Shown one piece after another: positions 23,545-35,881 of a stretch of DNA of 64,000 nt. Each line of letters starts with the position of its first letter. Position 1 is the stretch's first letter. The DNA is taken from the NCBI GenBank assembly GCA_905221605.1, contig CAJNDS010000083.1, positions 87,501 through 151,500 on the forward strand, given 5' to 3'. The notes under the pieces were generated by a model. It was not told the origin of the DNA, did not search any database, and saw nothing but the letters and a program-made list of their open reading frames with translations. This DNA comes from Symbiodinium natans (taxonomy: Eukaryota; Sar; Dinophyceae; Suessiales; Symbiodiniaceae). The translations under genes were made by a program, and so were the position numbers.

Positions 23545-25607
23545 CCCCAGCGGACGTGGCACTGATTCCTCGAACATCAAAGAGCGAAACGAGCGAGGGA
23601 CACAGAGAATTAGAGTGGAGGGGACAACGGGGACAATGTCAAAAAGTCGGGGTGTTCTTGTGGCAAGGTCTGGCGGAAAGTGCCGGACTTTTGAAAGCTT
23701 TGAAGAGGACCAGCTGACATGTTGCCGCGTGTACTTTCTGGATGTGCTTATTGTGCTTGTTGTGGTGTCAGTCTACGAACTTATGGATCCCGCGGACAAT
23801 GGTTTGAGGGGAAGCTGGGTGCAGTTCCCCTAACAAACAAGGGTGGCGTAACATTCCGTAGTCTGTATTCCCAACGAGTTTCCTTTCACAAAGTTTCAGC
23901 CCGTGTTCTCTTTGCTCCCTCGGTCCAGCCTGCGTTCTGTCTTTGCTCGCTCGGTCTTGTGCCGTTTTGTTTGGCACCCGAATTGGGACAACGCTTTGGT
24001 TAAGACTTGCGTGTCTGGGGACTGTTCACGTGTTTTTGATTCTAGTGTTGAGTTATTTCGCTTTCAGCCTTTGCAACGTCCGGGTATGGTCCGTCCCATG
24101 GAAAGTCATCCACATGTCGTGGCACTTTGCTCGCCTTAAGAGCCTGAGATGCGTCCCTTTTTCGGGTCGATTTCTTCGCATGTGAGCCTTCCCGGAATTG
24201 TTCGCAGGCACGTTCCGCAGGGCTTTCCTGGAAGCGAAGCAAACCTCGCACGGCACAGCGCCATGCCGAGGCCAGGGCGAATATCTCGCAATAGCACGAC
24301 TGACTTGTGTGCATTTGCAATAGGTCACAATGTGGCGAAGTGTAGGTAAATTTTTCGTGAGCTTTGAGGTCCACTGCCTCTTGCAAGTGCCGGAACTGCT
24401 GTCCTTGTCATCACGCAAGGTCTGCGAACTTGTTCGGTTGTTTTTCATGGGAGCTTGAGCCACGCTGGTGAGGCTGAGATGCTGATAGTGGAATTGGCTG
24501 ATATTGGGCCTGGCTTCAACTGGGCCGAACCCTGCTCAAGAGGATGTATGCAACTGCTGATGAAGTACGGAGTTCAGAAGGTGTTGTCCTCAGAAGAATG
24601 ATATCTCGCTTACCTCGTCTTGATTCGCGCTTGCTGGGCAGAACCCACCCCAGGCCACCTGGACCGATGGCAGGGGCAGCATCACATCTCGCCCGCTGCG
24701 CCACGGACCCGGTGCTTCCTGCACAACGTCATGGAAGGCCAGAAATGCTACAGCTGCTACAGGCCACGAGTCAGACCTGGATGTTGCCGCAAAGACTTAT
24801 GCTGGCACTTCCAGGCGCCTTGCTTGACGTCTGAATGACGGGACGAATGTGGTTATTTTCATGCCTCAGATTTAGCATTCGCGCATAGCCTATCATAGCC
24901 AATTCTCGTGCGGCCGCCTCCGACTACAGCCTACTCAGCCTTGGAAGTACGCGGAAGTACGCAGAGGTACATTAGAAGCACGGAGGGGGTACGAAGTTGG
25001 AAGGCCCACGTCCTGCAGCTTCCAGAATCTATAACCCAGAATTCCGTGAAAAGGGAGTCATCTTCTGCACACTAGCCGCCATTGCAAAGCTGGGGATTGA
25101 TGCAAGGTTATCTTGCGACGCAATCTCAGAGCGAGCATGCCGAAATCTCAGAATGAGGAGAGTCCTTTCTGGCAGCATGCTTGGCTTTGGGGTGCAGTCC
25201 GTGGTTTCTTGCTTCGCAGCTTTTTGCACGCGGCCGTTTCTCAAGCTGTAGTAGTCTCGGGCCAGTTCAGTGGCAGACGCGGCGGATTGGTGCACAGCAT
25301 GCCGTTCGAGACCGTCAACGAGCAGTGCCCTGATGTGCAGAATTGCGGGCACTGCAGCCAATGCTGTTTAGAACTAGGAAATGACAGGAGATGCCGGTGT
25401 GAATCGAAGATCAGTTGGTTACTGCAGAATGCACAAAGTGCAGTTAACGAAAAACACGGCTGTTTCGAGGTATGTCAGGCAGCGGAAAGTCTTAGTGTGT
25501 GAGCGTTGCCGACGACCGCAGCTTGTTTGCAACAACCTCTTCGGCCAATCTGCAGGTGTTCACAACACAAAACCGAAATGGTGACATGTGTGACCATATT
25601 GTTGCTG

Positions 25608-27146
25608 ATGAGGATGGACGGCTCGGTTCAACACCGGGACGCCTACCAAACCGGTGGCAGCATTGCAGGCTCACTGGGTGGCTCTGTAGGTCCCAGGCTC
25701 AGTGCTGACACCATGTGATGCCATGCGTGATGCCCTATGACCCCGGACCTCGCCATGAGATCTATGTTTAGGCGGGTCCATGCTGGCTGGGGCGGTTCTC
25801 GGCCCCGTTGGTGCTCTCGCTGGAGCTATTGGTGGTGCCATTGCTGGCTCCCGTGCCGGTGCTGCGGCGAGTGAAGGACGGGCATGCTCCGCAAGCTTGC
25901 TTACGTATGCTTGCTTACGTATGCACGAGTGTGATGGTGATGGCTCCCATAGTGCCGTGCTCTCGGAACCTGACCCAGGCATTTGCGACGCGCCAGCCTT
26001 ACAACACGTGGTTTCAGTCGTGCCTGCCATGTTATTGGATGCCAGTGGCTTCAGCGAAGCGGCCGAGGCAGTTGACTCCACTGGAACCCAAATCTGCAGT
26101 GCGTGCAAGGCCGGCCTTTTTGTTTGGAAGCATAGGATGTGGTATAGGAGTGTCGCAGGTATTCTCTGAGCAACCGAGGAAGCGGCCAATGTTCGGCAGA
26201 TGGGCCACCAAAATTGGGGTGGTGGTCGGCTGGGAAGTGGTGATGAGCCCAACGCTCCTCTCCAGGCTTCGGAGCATTATTTTGAACAGTCCAGCAGGAG
26301 CGTGCGATTGCACGTTGTGTAAGATATAGGCAGATAAACTTCAGGCTTCATCGGGCCCGAGTGCCCCGAGTGCCCCGAGTGCCCCGAGTGCCTCGGCTGG
26401 CCTTGGAGAGCGCTTCGGCGAAGCAGCGACAGGTGCCGGAGCGAAGATTGGAGAGGCTTGGCCAGTTGCCAGTCGGCGAAAATTTTCTTTTCATGATTGC
26501 ATTGCGCAATGTAGCCAGGGGTAGCGCAACTATGTGTAGCTGCTGTCAAGAGGCCGCCTCTGCCGTGGGTGAGAGTCTGAGCGGCGTCGGCAGTTGGATG
26601 AGGACCTTTGCGTGTCGAATTCGGAATTCTTCTTGCACCTAAGAGCTCGCGAGGAAGTCAGTGGGCTCCATCACTGGTGGCGAAGAGCCCGCAAAACCGA
26701 AACCTGCTGGCAAGGACGAGGTCTTGGGTGTAGGGAACGAAAGTCTTGCGGATTCATGGGCTCATGGCATGGAAATGGAGCAGGCGTTCCGAAGCTTCGA
26801 GGGCCCTGGCCAAGCTTTGGGCAGCGTGCATGCCGTAGATGCTGAGCAACGGCGCGCCGCGAGGGCGGCGGCAGCAGAGGCGGCCATGAGAAGAGCTGGG
26901 CAGGCAGGAATGGAAGGGCAAAAGAGTCGTCAACGCAACGAACAGATCGACCAACTTGGCCAGGGGTCCGCCGGGTATGCCCCTACAGCAGACACTGGAG
27001 CAGCCGCTGCGAGAACGCAGGTTCAATGTCTGGAAGATGTGGAGTTTCTTGGGTTCGTTTTGAGCATCAGCAGTTTTCCAGCCCAGGTCGATGACGACGA
27101 GGCGTTGGCGCGGCGACTCCAGGAACAGCTTCCCAACTGCGATTGA
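25608..27146 (+). CDS. Glycine-zipper protein with acidic C-terminal tail
   Basis: The first exon (25608-25680) reads GGSIAGSLG and ends at a GC donor. It joins in phase to an exon from 25772 that reads LAGAVLGPVGALAGAIGG and AIAGSRAGAAASEG. The small-residue G-xxx-G spacing is typical of glycine-zipper helices that pack in membranes or oligomers. Later exons continue the style: FGSIGCGIGVSQ near 26124, RWATKIGVVVGWEVV near 26200, GERFGEAATGAGAKIGE near 26407. The last part (26655-27146) is Ala/Gln-rich, with a predicted helix around AEQRRAARAAAAEAAMRR, and ends DDDEALARRLQEQL. That tail resembles short ubiquitin-binding or adaptor helices, which is speculative. A 75-nt stretch before it (27007-27081) looks like a stop-free intron. 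The family is not recognised and middle exon borders are unsure. Confidence 0.55.
26356..26393 (+). repeat. 10-bp tandem repeat inside the glycine-zipper gene
   Basis: Four copies of cgagtgcccc, with the last one altered, just upstream of the GERFGEAA exon. It may be intronic. Confidence 0.85.
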
Positions 27147-27849
27147 GCGCTGGATTAAGACAGGAGACCTTACAATGTTTCACTTATTTTCAATTTGTTC
27201 CTCAAGAATACTGGATGTGCTGATCTTAGGTTTGATCTGGAGGAGCGAGATGGGCGATAGTGGGCACAAGCAGTGGCACGGTGCTGACAGGGTTTCGGGT
27301 GCATCGTTTGTCACCAGAGGCGCGGGCTCCTTGATGGCCATAAGTGCTGTCTGGTTTCGTGCGGCGCAGTGCGCATGCGCACGCCCACTTTCTGCCTTCA
27401 ATACTCCTGCAGTCCGGGCCTCCCATTTGGAAGCTCTCGGACTGTTGTTTTGCGATTGCTCTTAGTCAGCTCTAGAGAGAAGCAAGCATTTCGTCACGAA
27501 GCCGTACAGAGCATCTCAGCTGGCGACGCAGAACGGGTGGCGCGTGTATGTCTTTTGACCCAGTCGGCATGCCATGCTACTTCATGTGACTTGCTGTACG
27601 CTTGTGCATGCTTGCGCTCGCTTTTGGTTTAAGAATTTCGGTCAAAGCCCACATGTGTCCACAGCATGCTTCACAAGATAACCAACACGCTGGAGCTTTC
27701 GTAGCGCGATGTAGCACGTCTTTCCTGCTATCCATGCCGGTAGACCTTGACCTCATGCATTGCTGTGGCTTGGTACTTGATGCATGTGTTGGCCTGCAAA
27801 CGGTCTCTTCAAAAGAAGTTCGAGAAGCGCATTGAACCCAAGGCAAGGA

Positions 27850-29035
27850 ATGCTACATGCCACTGCTCGGCGGCCACCGCCTAAACTCTGCGACTTCAAC
27901 TTTGTAGTCCCCGTAAACCCCGTCGTCACTGAATTCGATCTGGTCGGTGACCGGTGTCCCAGGTGTGTGCGAATACGACCCTGAGCACACTCCGCTGCCA
28001 GTGGATCTGAGCGATCCCGCGCTGCCGAAGTGGTTTGGGAGGTGGCTGCAGAATTATCACCGCCGCCGGGTCTTGCGCTCTCGGCTGTGGGGGCCACTGC
28101 CGCCCATCTTACAGTCTGATCTACAGGATCCGCTCACGTTACCGGTGAGTTTCGAGGACCAACGCAGCAAGGAGCGCAGTGTGGGCCCGCTATGTCCGCA
28201 ATGCTGGATGCCACTGGAGAGAGTTGGGGAACAAAGCTGTGGCACCTGCCCGCTTGACCCCATGCATGCCGTTTCGAAAGCCCTTCTGGCACAGTTCTCC
28301 CCCCGGCTAGTCACAGCAGCGGTTTTAAGTGATATGGCCCCAGCTTCTCCAAAGGATGAGATGCAGGAGGCCACAGTGGCCAAACCGCCACCACAAAAGG
28401 CGTCCACAGCGCGCGCAGCGCCCGCAGCGCCCGCACTGCCCGCGCCGATTCCCTCACCGGGTGACTGGGTCAAAGGCCTCGACTTGCCGAGCACGCTCTC
28501 GGCATGGCTTCGGGACATCGACAGCCAAGGCTTCCTGAGCACATACCAGGCGCTTTGCCATGCTTTGCGGGGAGCAGCGCCTGGTTTTGTTTTGTGGGAC
28601 ACATGTGAACTCAAGAGCTCGGCCTTTTCCCAATCTGAAGGAGATCATGGCAGCGCACTTCGACTCCCCGCAGCAGCTCTTGGACGTGCATCTTGACAAA
28701 TTTTGACGGGCTCGGGCCGCTATAAGGGGGGCCGCTAGGGCCATCAGGAAGGACATTCCATGACTGGAACTCTTGCATATCATCCCAGGTACCTGGTCCA
28801 TGGACCTGATCAGAAACTGTGCTTTGACTCCGCATTCTTCCTGCAAATGGTGCCCGCCTGAGAATTCTGATTGTCTTGTCTTGTGGTCTTGGAGATTGTG
28901 GCTGCGTGGGCACAACATCTGCACACTGTGCTAAGATGGGCTAAGGGAGTCCGCAAGTTGGGCCACCGTCGGCTGTTTGAGAGGTGGCTGGCGCACAAAG
29001 CTGTGCAGCTGATGGGCGATGGCGGTAGCCAAAAA
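27850..29035 (+). CDS. SAM-domain-like protein with a Cys/His cluster
   Basis: The likely start at 27850 gives MLHATARRPPPKLCDFNFVV. The main exon (from about 27964) has CPQCW, 11 residues, then CGTCPLDPMHA, which looks like a small zinc site (CxxC...CxxC...H). A Pro/Ala linker follows, then a C-terminal helical domain: LPSTLSAWLRDIDSQGF and LSTYQ at a GC donor near 28548. This joins in phase to EIMAAHFDSPQQLLDVHLDK near 28641-28703, then KLGHRRLFERWLAHKA near 28955-29003. The order W-L, L-L-x-V and K-L-G-H-R matches SAM (sterile alpha motif) domains, which mediate protein-protein contacts. The join between the first two exons is odd (see findings). The 3' end is not fixed. Confidence 0.55.
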
Positions 29036-29039
29036 CCTG

Positions 29040-31900
29040 TTGTGCGTGCTTCTGCGGTCACGCTGAGATCTTGGTTGGTCATGCCGTGTTGGCTACGGGC
29101 ACCCAAGGCGTTGACATTGACGAGAAACTGCAGCAAGAGGGGAAGGGCCAGAGCCACGGTTCTTCTTCGTAGTTTTGTAGCTGCTTCTTGCGGAAGTCGT
29201 GCATGATCGTGCATGTCAGACAGCAGACCAGAGAGGGGTGCTTCGCAGGCTTTCAGGTTGGTTCTTGCAAAAACTGGGCATAAAGCTCTTCCATGCGCAT
29301 CCATGCACTGCAGGCCTGCCTCCTTTGGGATTGGAAGAGCTTGTGGAGCAGGTGCGGCATGCGGCATGGAGTGACAAAACGTCAGCTCTAGTGGCGCATG
29401 AACTGCACTTGCTACCCATCGCTACCCATCGCTACTCTTGAATCGGCGTTCCGAAAAGAATCAGTGTTGGTTTGTTGGGTTTGCCGCTTAAGCAGGTGCT
29501 GTGTTGATGCATTGCAGTACATTGCACCTTGGTTTCTGAAGACAGGGTGCCCAGGCAGCTGAAGAAGCTCGGAGGCTGGTTGCAACAGAGAGAAAGCTTG
29601 AATGTGCTTGGAGTTGCTTGGAGTTGCTGAGGCCGCTGGCCGGGGGGGGGGGGGAGCGTCTCGAGTTTGGTCCAGGCGAGAGCCGCTACGACTCCGCGGG
29701 CAAGTGTTCCCACTGCCACCCCGCAAGCGCAACACCGAGTACTCAGCCTCACTGCGCCAGAAAGCTGCGAAAAGAATCCTTGAAACGTTTGGGTTGGATG
29801 ATTGGCATCGATTGGCATAGATCGGGATCTGTTCCATCTTGGAAGGAATCAATGATGCAGCAAGCGGTCATGGAGCTTCTCGGCTCCCAGCTTGCAAAAC
29901 TAACCATTCAACTTAGAGCGGACCGCTCGCAGACTTTGGAGGGGTCTTGCATCTAGGCAACTCCTAGGCTTTAGGTGCGCAAACCGCGAAGACCACCATT
30001 CAATGGCGTGGTGCACCGTGGTGCTAGAGTCCGCTAGAGGCCAATGGCCTAGCAGATGCCATGAATGCCACGCGTGTGCGCCATTTGGAGAGACTCGACG
30101 GGTATGAGGGTTAGGTCCAATCATTCCCAGCCCTGAATTAGCCCTAATGTCTGCAACGTGCCACTTTCTTCTAAGCCACTTGTGTTCTGATTGTCACCAG
30201 GGTTCGTTGAGAAGGGGGAGGATGGACTGTGTCCTTTTCCCCTGCAAGTGGATAGATTGTCCATAGCGCCCTGGATGTCGTCCTTACCCGCGACGAGTGG
30301 CAAGTGTGGTAGGCGAAGTGTTTCGATTTGTGATGCGATGCATATGTACGTGTCCTGTGCTGTTTCTCGGTTGATGAGGTACGGGTGAAATGGACATGTA
30401 TTGTTTTGAGTGGATCGTGGTGATTTGGCATGCGGTGTCGTCATGTGACCTCTAGGGGCTCTAGAGGCCATGTGTCGGATTGTGATTGATGACTTGTCAT
30501 GTTGGCATTGGTGAACTCATATGTAGGGCGAGTTGTGATGTGGAACGAGATGACGTGGCACATGAGAGTGAGGCAATCTGCTTCAACGGTGTTTCGTGAT
30601 TCCGCATGACGACGTTTGAAAAGGCGTCTTCGTGATTACCCAAAGTGTGCACCGAAAGGCCACCAGCACCAAACGTTAAGCATCCGGCGGAAAACTCCAG
30701 CCGAAACCTGCGCAGCCACAATTTGCAGCAGCCACAATGACCTCCCACGCCTCCATGGTCCTTCAACAAACACATTGGCCATACGTCGGCAAAGAATTGA
30801 TAAGAGTCAGTTGAGTGGCACTAGGCACTGGCCGCAGCAATTTTTAGCTGAAGCCGGAAGATGTGCGTCTCAGCCTCAGCTTTGTTGTGTATGGCGTGGC
30901 TCAGGAATGCGCTCAATCTTTTCGACAAAACGCGCAGGCAGGATCCCGAGGCATGCCAGTGCGCGAGTGAGTGCAATCGGCTTCAGGTGGAGCTCAGAGA
31001 GCTCCGAGAGATCAGAGAGCTGAGAGATCTCAGAGAGCTGAGCTGAGGACAGAGGCACCTGCCTTGCCTTTGGACTTGTTCTTACGGCGATACTTCCAGG
31101 CATGCTGGGCTGCTGTTGGGACTAGTCGACTCGATGGAGTTGCTGCGGAAGTGACAGCAGGGATAAATTTTGGGAAATAGGTAAATCCGACATGTGACGA
31201 TCAGGCACACAAGTTTCTGGACGATAAAGATCGCGCGTGGACCGCCCAGCTCCGCAGAACGAGTTTGTTCTGGTTAATTCGCAGGTACGGCACAGGCACT
31301 TTTTTGTCTTGCAGACAATGAAGCAGGTGGATTGCAGACAAAACCTACGAGATGCAGAGGCAGAGCTCAGAGCGAAAGCCTTGTACATCGAAGGTTGTTT
31401 GTCGGAATGGGATATAATGTATATTTATCTATATATATATATATATAAGTCTGCACTAAATGTGCTTAGCAAGGCATCATTACGGCACTTCGTCACGCAT
31501 AATGGTTTCCGTTTCATGTGGACGTCCTGTGTGGGTGCTGAATAGGTGGCGAGGCCTCATTGACCACTTGACCCCGCAACCCCACAACTGGGTGTGGCTC
31601 CAAGCTCCGCAGCTCAATTGCTCAATTTGCGGATTCGAAACGGTTAGACCAGGAGTCGGTCAGAGTCAGCATTTGGCACAGAGTCAAACATCATTGTGCA
31701 CGAAAGTTGGTGGAGAACTTGCCTGCAGCCACTGGCTACAAAGCAGCTAGCAAGCGCATGGAAGAACATGTCAGCATCCAAGTTCGTTGGCTCGAACCCC
31801 GCGCGCTTCAACGCAACAGCTCCCTACATTTGCCTTGAATCCAGCAACAAGATCATGAAGGTCATGGGCATGAGCAAAAGTCTACACCGGCGGGCGAAAT
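29040..31900. other. Mostly unassigned; possible exons only
   Basis: A frame at 29230-29440 (FLQKLGIKLFHAH, LGLEELVEQVRHAAWS) looks coding and could belong to the gene upstream. A run of 13 G lies at 29642-29654. A (TA)n microsatellite is at 31425-31447. Nothing else is recognisable. Confidence 0.4.
30990..31042 (+). repeat. Short tandem repeat, leucine-rich if translated
   Basis: Units related to gagagctgagagatctca repeat several times. One frame reads ELRELREIRELRDLRELS and then stops, while the other strand is Ser/Leu-rich. It could be the end of a coiled-coil exon or simply a repeat. Confidence 0.7.
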
Positions 31901-31916
31901 AAGACGCGGTCCGCTC

Positions 31917-34900
31917 ATGTCTCCGCCCTTCGACGCTTCCCTTGTCACGCCGAGGGCGGTGGAGGACGCTCTTTGATGGCGCAACATCCATTCAACTGCG
32001 TATTTTGTGCAGTTGAAACAGATGAAATCACAGGAGGCCTACGCTCGCCTGACTCTTTGCATGCACTATTTAGTTCCTGCTCTGTGGCGGCCGACGTGGG
32101 CGTGCAGTCAGGCAGAATCACCGGTTCGACTGGATCAGCTCAGGCAACTGCACGTCCACCGAACGCTGCTAGTCAGCTATTTGGGTCATTTGACGAATGC
32201 TAGTCAGCTATTCGGGTCATTTGACGAAAGCGTTGTTTTGTATAATGTTTGTTCAACCATACCCTCTCTTCCCGCACAGTGCTTGCTGCTGGAAGCTGGC
32301 AGACTTGTATGTGGACTTGAGTTCACGCTGTGATTTGTGCATTTGGCGTGTGTGCCCGAGGCGAGTTTTTACTTGTGAGCAGCTGGATCATCGAGCCACG
32401 AGTTCAAGTGGTGCTCCGCGCAAGCTTTTCTTGAAGGTGCCCTTGGCCTTGCTGACTATTCTGGAGGGTTGGCACAGACCAGCGCAGCTGGCCCTGCAAA
32501 GGCCGAGCATGAGCAAAAGACGGGCTCCTTCAAGATCCGTGGTGCCATCGATGCGATCTGCTGCTAGATTGAAGACATAGGAGTGCCGAGCACATCATGA
32601 GCCGTTCTGACTTTGTGGCTTGTGACCACTTGTGGTCCAGGTTTGTCATCTGCGGCTGCTCAGCTGGAATGGCTAGGACAGCGTTTTGAGTGGCGTAGGA
32701 CTAGCATTTTCGATTCTATTCAGCTTCACAAAAACGAAGGATGTCCGTTTCAACATAGGGTCAGGTCATAGGGAGCATGGGCGTTAAGAGACAACAGACT
32801 GATGATTGGTCCCAATAATGAGGCATTAGCTCTTCATTCTGATGACTGCTCTTGTCCTTGAGTCGTTTTCTGCTGTGTGCACTTCGTTGTGGGTTGTGAC
32901 TTGCCAAAGTGTGTAGGAACAGAATCAAGGAAAATTCAAGCATTCGATGCATGACCGGTGCTGCAAGGAGTACATCGTTACACAATCCAGTGGCAACCAT
33001 GCGCAGGCTGGACCTGGATTGCTTGTCCTAAGCGCAGCCCCAGCAGTGATGGCGTCCAACCAAGGCGATAGCCTTGGGTTGCAAGCTACTGGGCAAGAAG
33101 GCGCAACAACTGTTCGTTGTGAGACTTGCGTTGACGCGCTTTATGGAGAGGCCATCGTGGTCATGCCGGAGGATTCCCCCAGTGTAAAAGTCAGCGCCGT
33201 CCGAGACACCTACGGTGCCGAGGCATTTTTCCCCTCGCAAATTGTGCTTCGGGATTGGTTGTGTACTGTGGGTTCGTGCAGGTCAGGTTCTGCAAAGCTA
33301 CGCAAGAGGCGCGAGAGGTCGGCCACGAATTGCCCATCAACGGTGCCTCATAGAGTGCAGTGCCAGCGCCAAGTCTGGAAGGCGATGTCAGCTGAAATTG
33401 TAGCCGATCTTCGTCAGAAGTATGGGTCAGAGAAAGCTGAAGAGATCCACCCAAACCAGGACGACTGCTGGATGTGTGAGTGCAGCGCATGTGGTATGAA
33501 GATGTACGCGCAGAACCTCACGCCAGATTCAGCCCATATTAGCCCCTCATGCTTATCTCTCATCGCACCAGGTTTTCATGTCTTGGTGCAGACATGGAAC
33601 CGGCCGGGTCAACAAGCAGAGTGGCTCTGACATTTTTTATGGTGGAAGTAGCTGAGCATTTCGTCGGCTTTGAGCATCACATAGCATCACGCTGTGGTTT
33701 TAATCTTCTGGAACCATATTTCGCAGATCAAGCTCGACCAAGCTGCTTCGCAGGACATTCGAGTGGTCAATGGTCAGGGCTCGATTGGTCTGGAGCTTCT
33801 ACAGCAACAGCCTGACTTGGATGCCATCGTTGCGCCGGCCCCAGACCTTGGATGTCGGACGGAGCTTCTTCACCATATATTGGCAATTCGCCATAATTTG
33901 CCCCTTAAAGTAATGTCTGTGTGGAGATGTGTGAGCTTGCGCGAGTCCGTAGCACACGAGGTGTCCATCGGCGGCGGCGGCTTGATTTCCGGCATCGCTA
34001 CGTATGTGTATGACTTAGGTTCCAGGACGTCCTGTGGCATGAGCCGGCTTTTCTGAGCCCTGGAAGCCTTGTATCTACAAGGTCAAGCACGTGAACAAAA
34101 ACATAAAAGTTATTGGAGCGGAGCCTGAGCGCGCCAGAAGCGTTCCTCATCAGCAATTTGGACAGCGAAATCGAGTGGCAAATCAAACTGGGGGAGCTCT
34201 TCGTCTCTCAATAGCCAAGGCCTTCATGTCAAAGCAGGCTGGAAAGCTGGTGCTTTGGCTCCAGTTCATTGTGCGCCGTGCTGGTAGTATGTGTAGCGGT
34301 GGGTCCGGGGCCAGCTAGGCTGCGCTGCAAGGTGAAGAACCCCCCAAACAGCATCATTGACACCATTGCCGACTCCGTCAAGAGCAGCCTCGGCCCCACG
34401 ACGTACCCGGTGGTCAAGGTGGAGCAGCTTCTTTTGAGGCAGTCTCTGATGTGCAAAAAGGGTTGAATCATGTTGAATCTGCCAGGATCTGGTGGACGAT
34501 GTCTTTACCGTCACAGAAGAGGAGATCGAAGCTGCAACCAAATTCACCATGGAGCGAGCGAAGCAGGTGTGGGTCCGGGTGTTCAGGCAATCTGCCAGCA
34601 GCTGCTTCGCAACAAGCACAGAAATCAGCTGCTGATCTCAGGGCCTCATAAACAAACTACTTGTATCTACCGCTGCAGTTATCTTTCTTGTACCTACTTC
34701 TTGATTGCACTGCTGGCACTTCGAGCTAGCACATCTTGAATCCTGCAGGTCGTTGAACCGGGATGTGGCGTGGCGGTCGCCGTGGCGACCTCCAAGCAGC
34801 TGTATGATCGGTTGCCTGGCGTTTGCAGCACGTAAGAGCACAGTGCAATTAGCGGGAAGCCGACTTCATGCATTTCATCTTCAGTGAGGCATCCTGAGTT

Positions 34901-35062
34901 AAAGAACATTGGTGTGGTGCTGTGTGGCGGTGGCTCGACTGGTGGTGGCGATTTAGGGATGACGATGGGAATATGTTTTTCAATCAGTTCGAGAGTGACT
35001 GCAGTGGTCTCAGATCTCGAGGCAACGTTGATTTGGACAATCTGCCTTGGCTGCGGAAGTGA
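31917..35062 (+). CDS. Serine racemase / threonine dehydratase family enzyme (PLP fold type II)
   Basis: This enzyme racemises or dehydrates serine/threonine using pyridoxal phosphate. The probable start at 31917 gives MSPPFDASLVTPRAVEDA. Exons that join in phase: ?-32164 (LHVHRT), 32361-32436, 32502-32559 (EQKTGSFKIRGA, with the PLP-binding lysine), probable 32641-32672, 32968-33006 (VTQSSGNHAQ, the catalytic serine loop), 33151-33222 (VVMPEDSPSVK), 33382-33459, 33754-33831 (NGQGSIGLELL), 33961-34005 (GGGGLISGIA, the phosphate-binding glycine loop), 34082-34136 (KVIGAEPERA), 34215-34249, 34332-34418 (TIADSVKSSLG), 34486-34566 (DLVDDVFTVTEEEI), 34749-34831 (VVEPGCGVAV), 34889-34929, 35022-35062 (NVDLDNLPWLRK, stop). 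All catalytic landmarks are present. Donors are GT, GC and one GA. Gaps remain around exons 1-2, 33007-33150 and 33223-33381, where a frame break may exist. Confidence 0.9.
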
Positions 35063-35660
35063 GAGGACCATGCAGAGTGCAACACCAAAAAACAGGTCTC
35101 CAGCGCAAGAATCATGTTGAACCCAGATAGCAGTGCCAAGCTGCCGCCACTTCACATGCATGCTTTCCGGACAATGTCAAATGTAGGTGACGGTGGTGTA
35201 TGGTGTTGTTGCTCCTGTGGTTGTGCGATGCTTTCGTTTGTGCGGCGGCTTTCAGGTCAATCGAATGCGCCTGGCTCCCAGCAACACGACTCCTCCACTT
35301 GTGGTTTGGATGTTGAGGCCACAGACAAATACTCAGAGTGAGACAGGCGAGTTTCAATGTCACAAGGCACGTTTTTCATGGGCGACCGATGGCGAGCGCA
35401 GCCACGAGCTCAAAGCTGGCAGATTTTTTTTTGTGTCGGGTGCTGTCCTGCTCGTTGTCATGAACCGAGGTCCCAAAACAAGAAGCTTCCTCATCATGTA
35501 CGGTGCTCTTTTCCGTCCACACGCTCAGTACGATATGTGGCAGGTGTTTTGTGAAGTCTTCTGCTCTAGGGATAGGAAAAGTTGGAAACAGTTTGGACAA
35601 GAGCCACGTGCTACTCTCTATCATTGTGAACACTGAGCAATCCATGCTTGTAAACTCCAG

Positions 35661-35881
35661 GAGGTGCAGTTCTGGAAGCCTGACATGAAAGCCCTGAGGT
35701 CCGAGCTGTTTAAGCGATTGGAGGACAACGTCGGCACAAAGGCCAGAACGGCACATTTTCCACTTCACTCAAGCATGAATATCCAAGATCAGATGCCGAG
35801 ATTTCGACGATCTTCCCTGAACCGCCGTGCACCGTGTGACAGGTGGCTGTCGAACTCTGTGAGATCCTGAATGAACCTGTG
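35661..35881 (+). CDS. Exon pair of an unrecognised gene
   Basis: Exon 35661-35741 (27 codons) reads EVQFWKPDMKALRSELFKRL then EDNVGTK and ends at a GC donor. It joins in phase to 35843-35881, VAVELCEILNEPV, also ending at a GC donor. The joined segment is a convincing amphipathic helix pair, but I do not recognise it. A stretch at about 36095-36140 (RDKALRRVGTFTLFQ) may be a later exon. Nothing links it to the kinase that follows. Confidence 0.45.

Larger units (their letters stand above)
18700..25600. other. Long stretch without a recognisable gene
   Basis: Scattered frames are open for 60-150 codons but none shows a known motif or a closed set of splice phases. Possible exons include 21085-21240 (basic, KLRKQRKQRRLREK) and 24640-24838 (Cys-rich, NVMEGQKCYSCYR). 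A sequence at 22752-22767 resembles the end of the dinoflagellate spliced leader. Confidence 0.4.
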
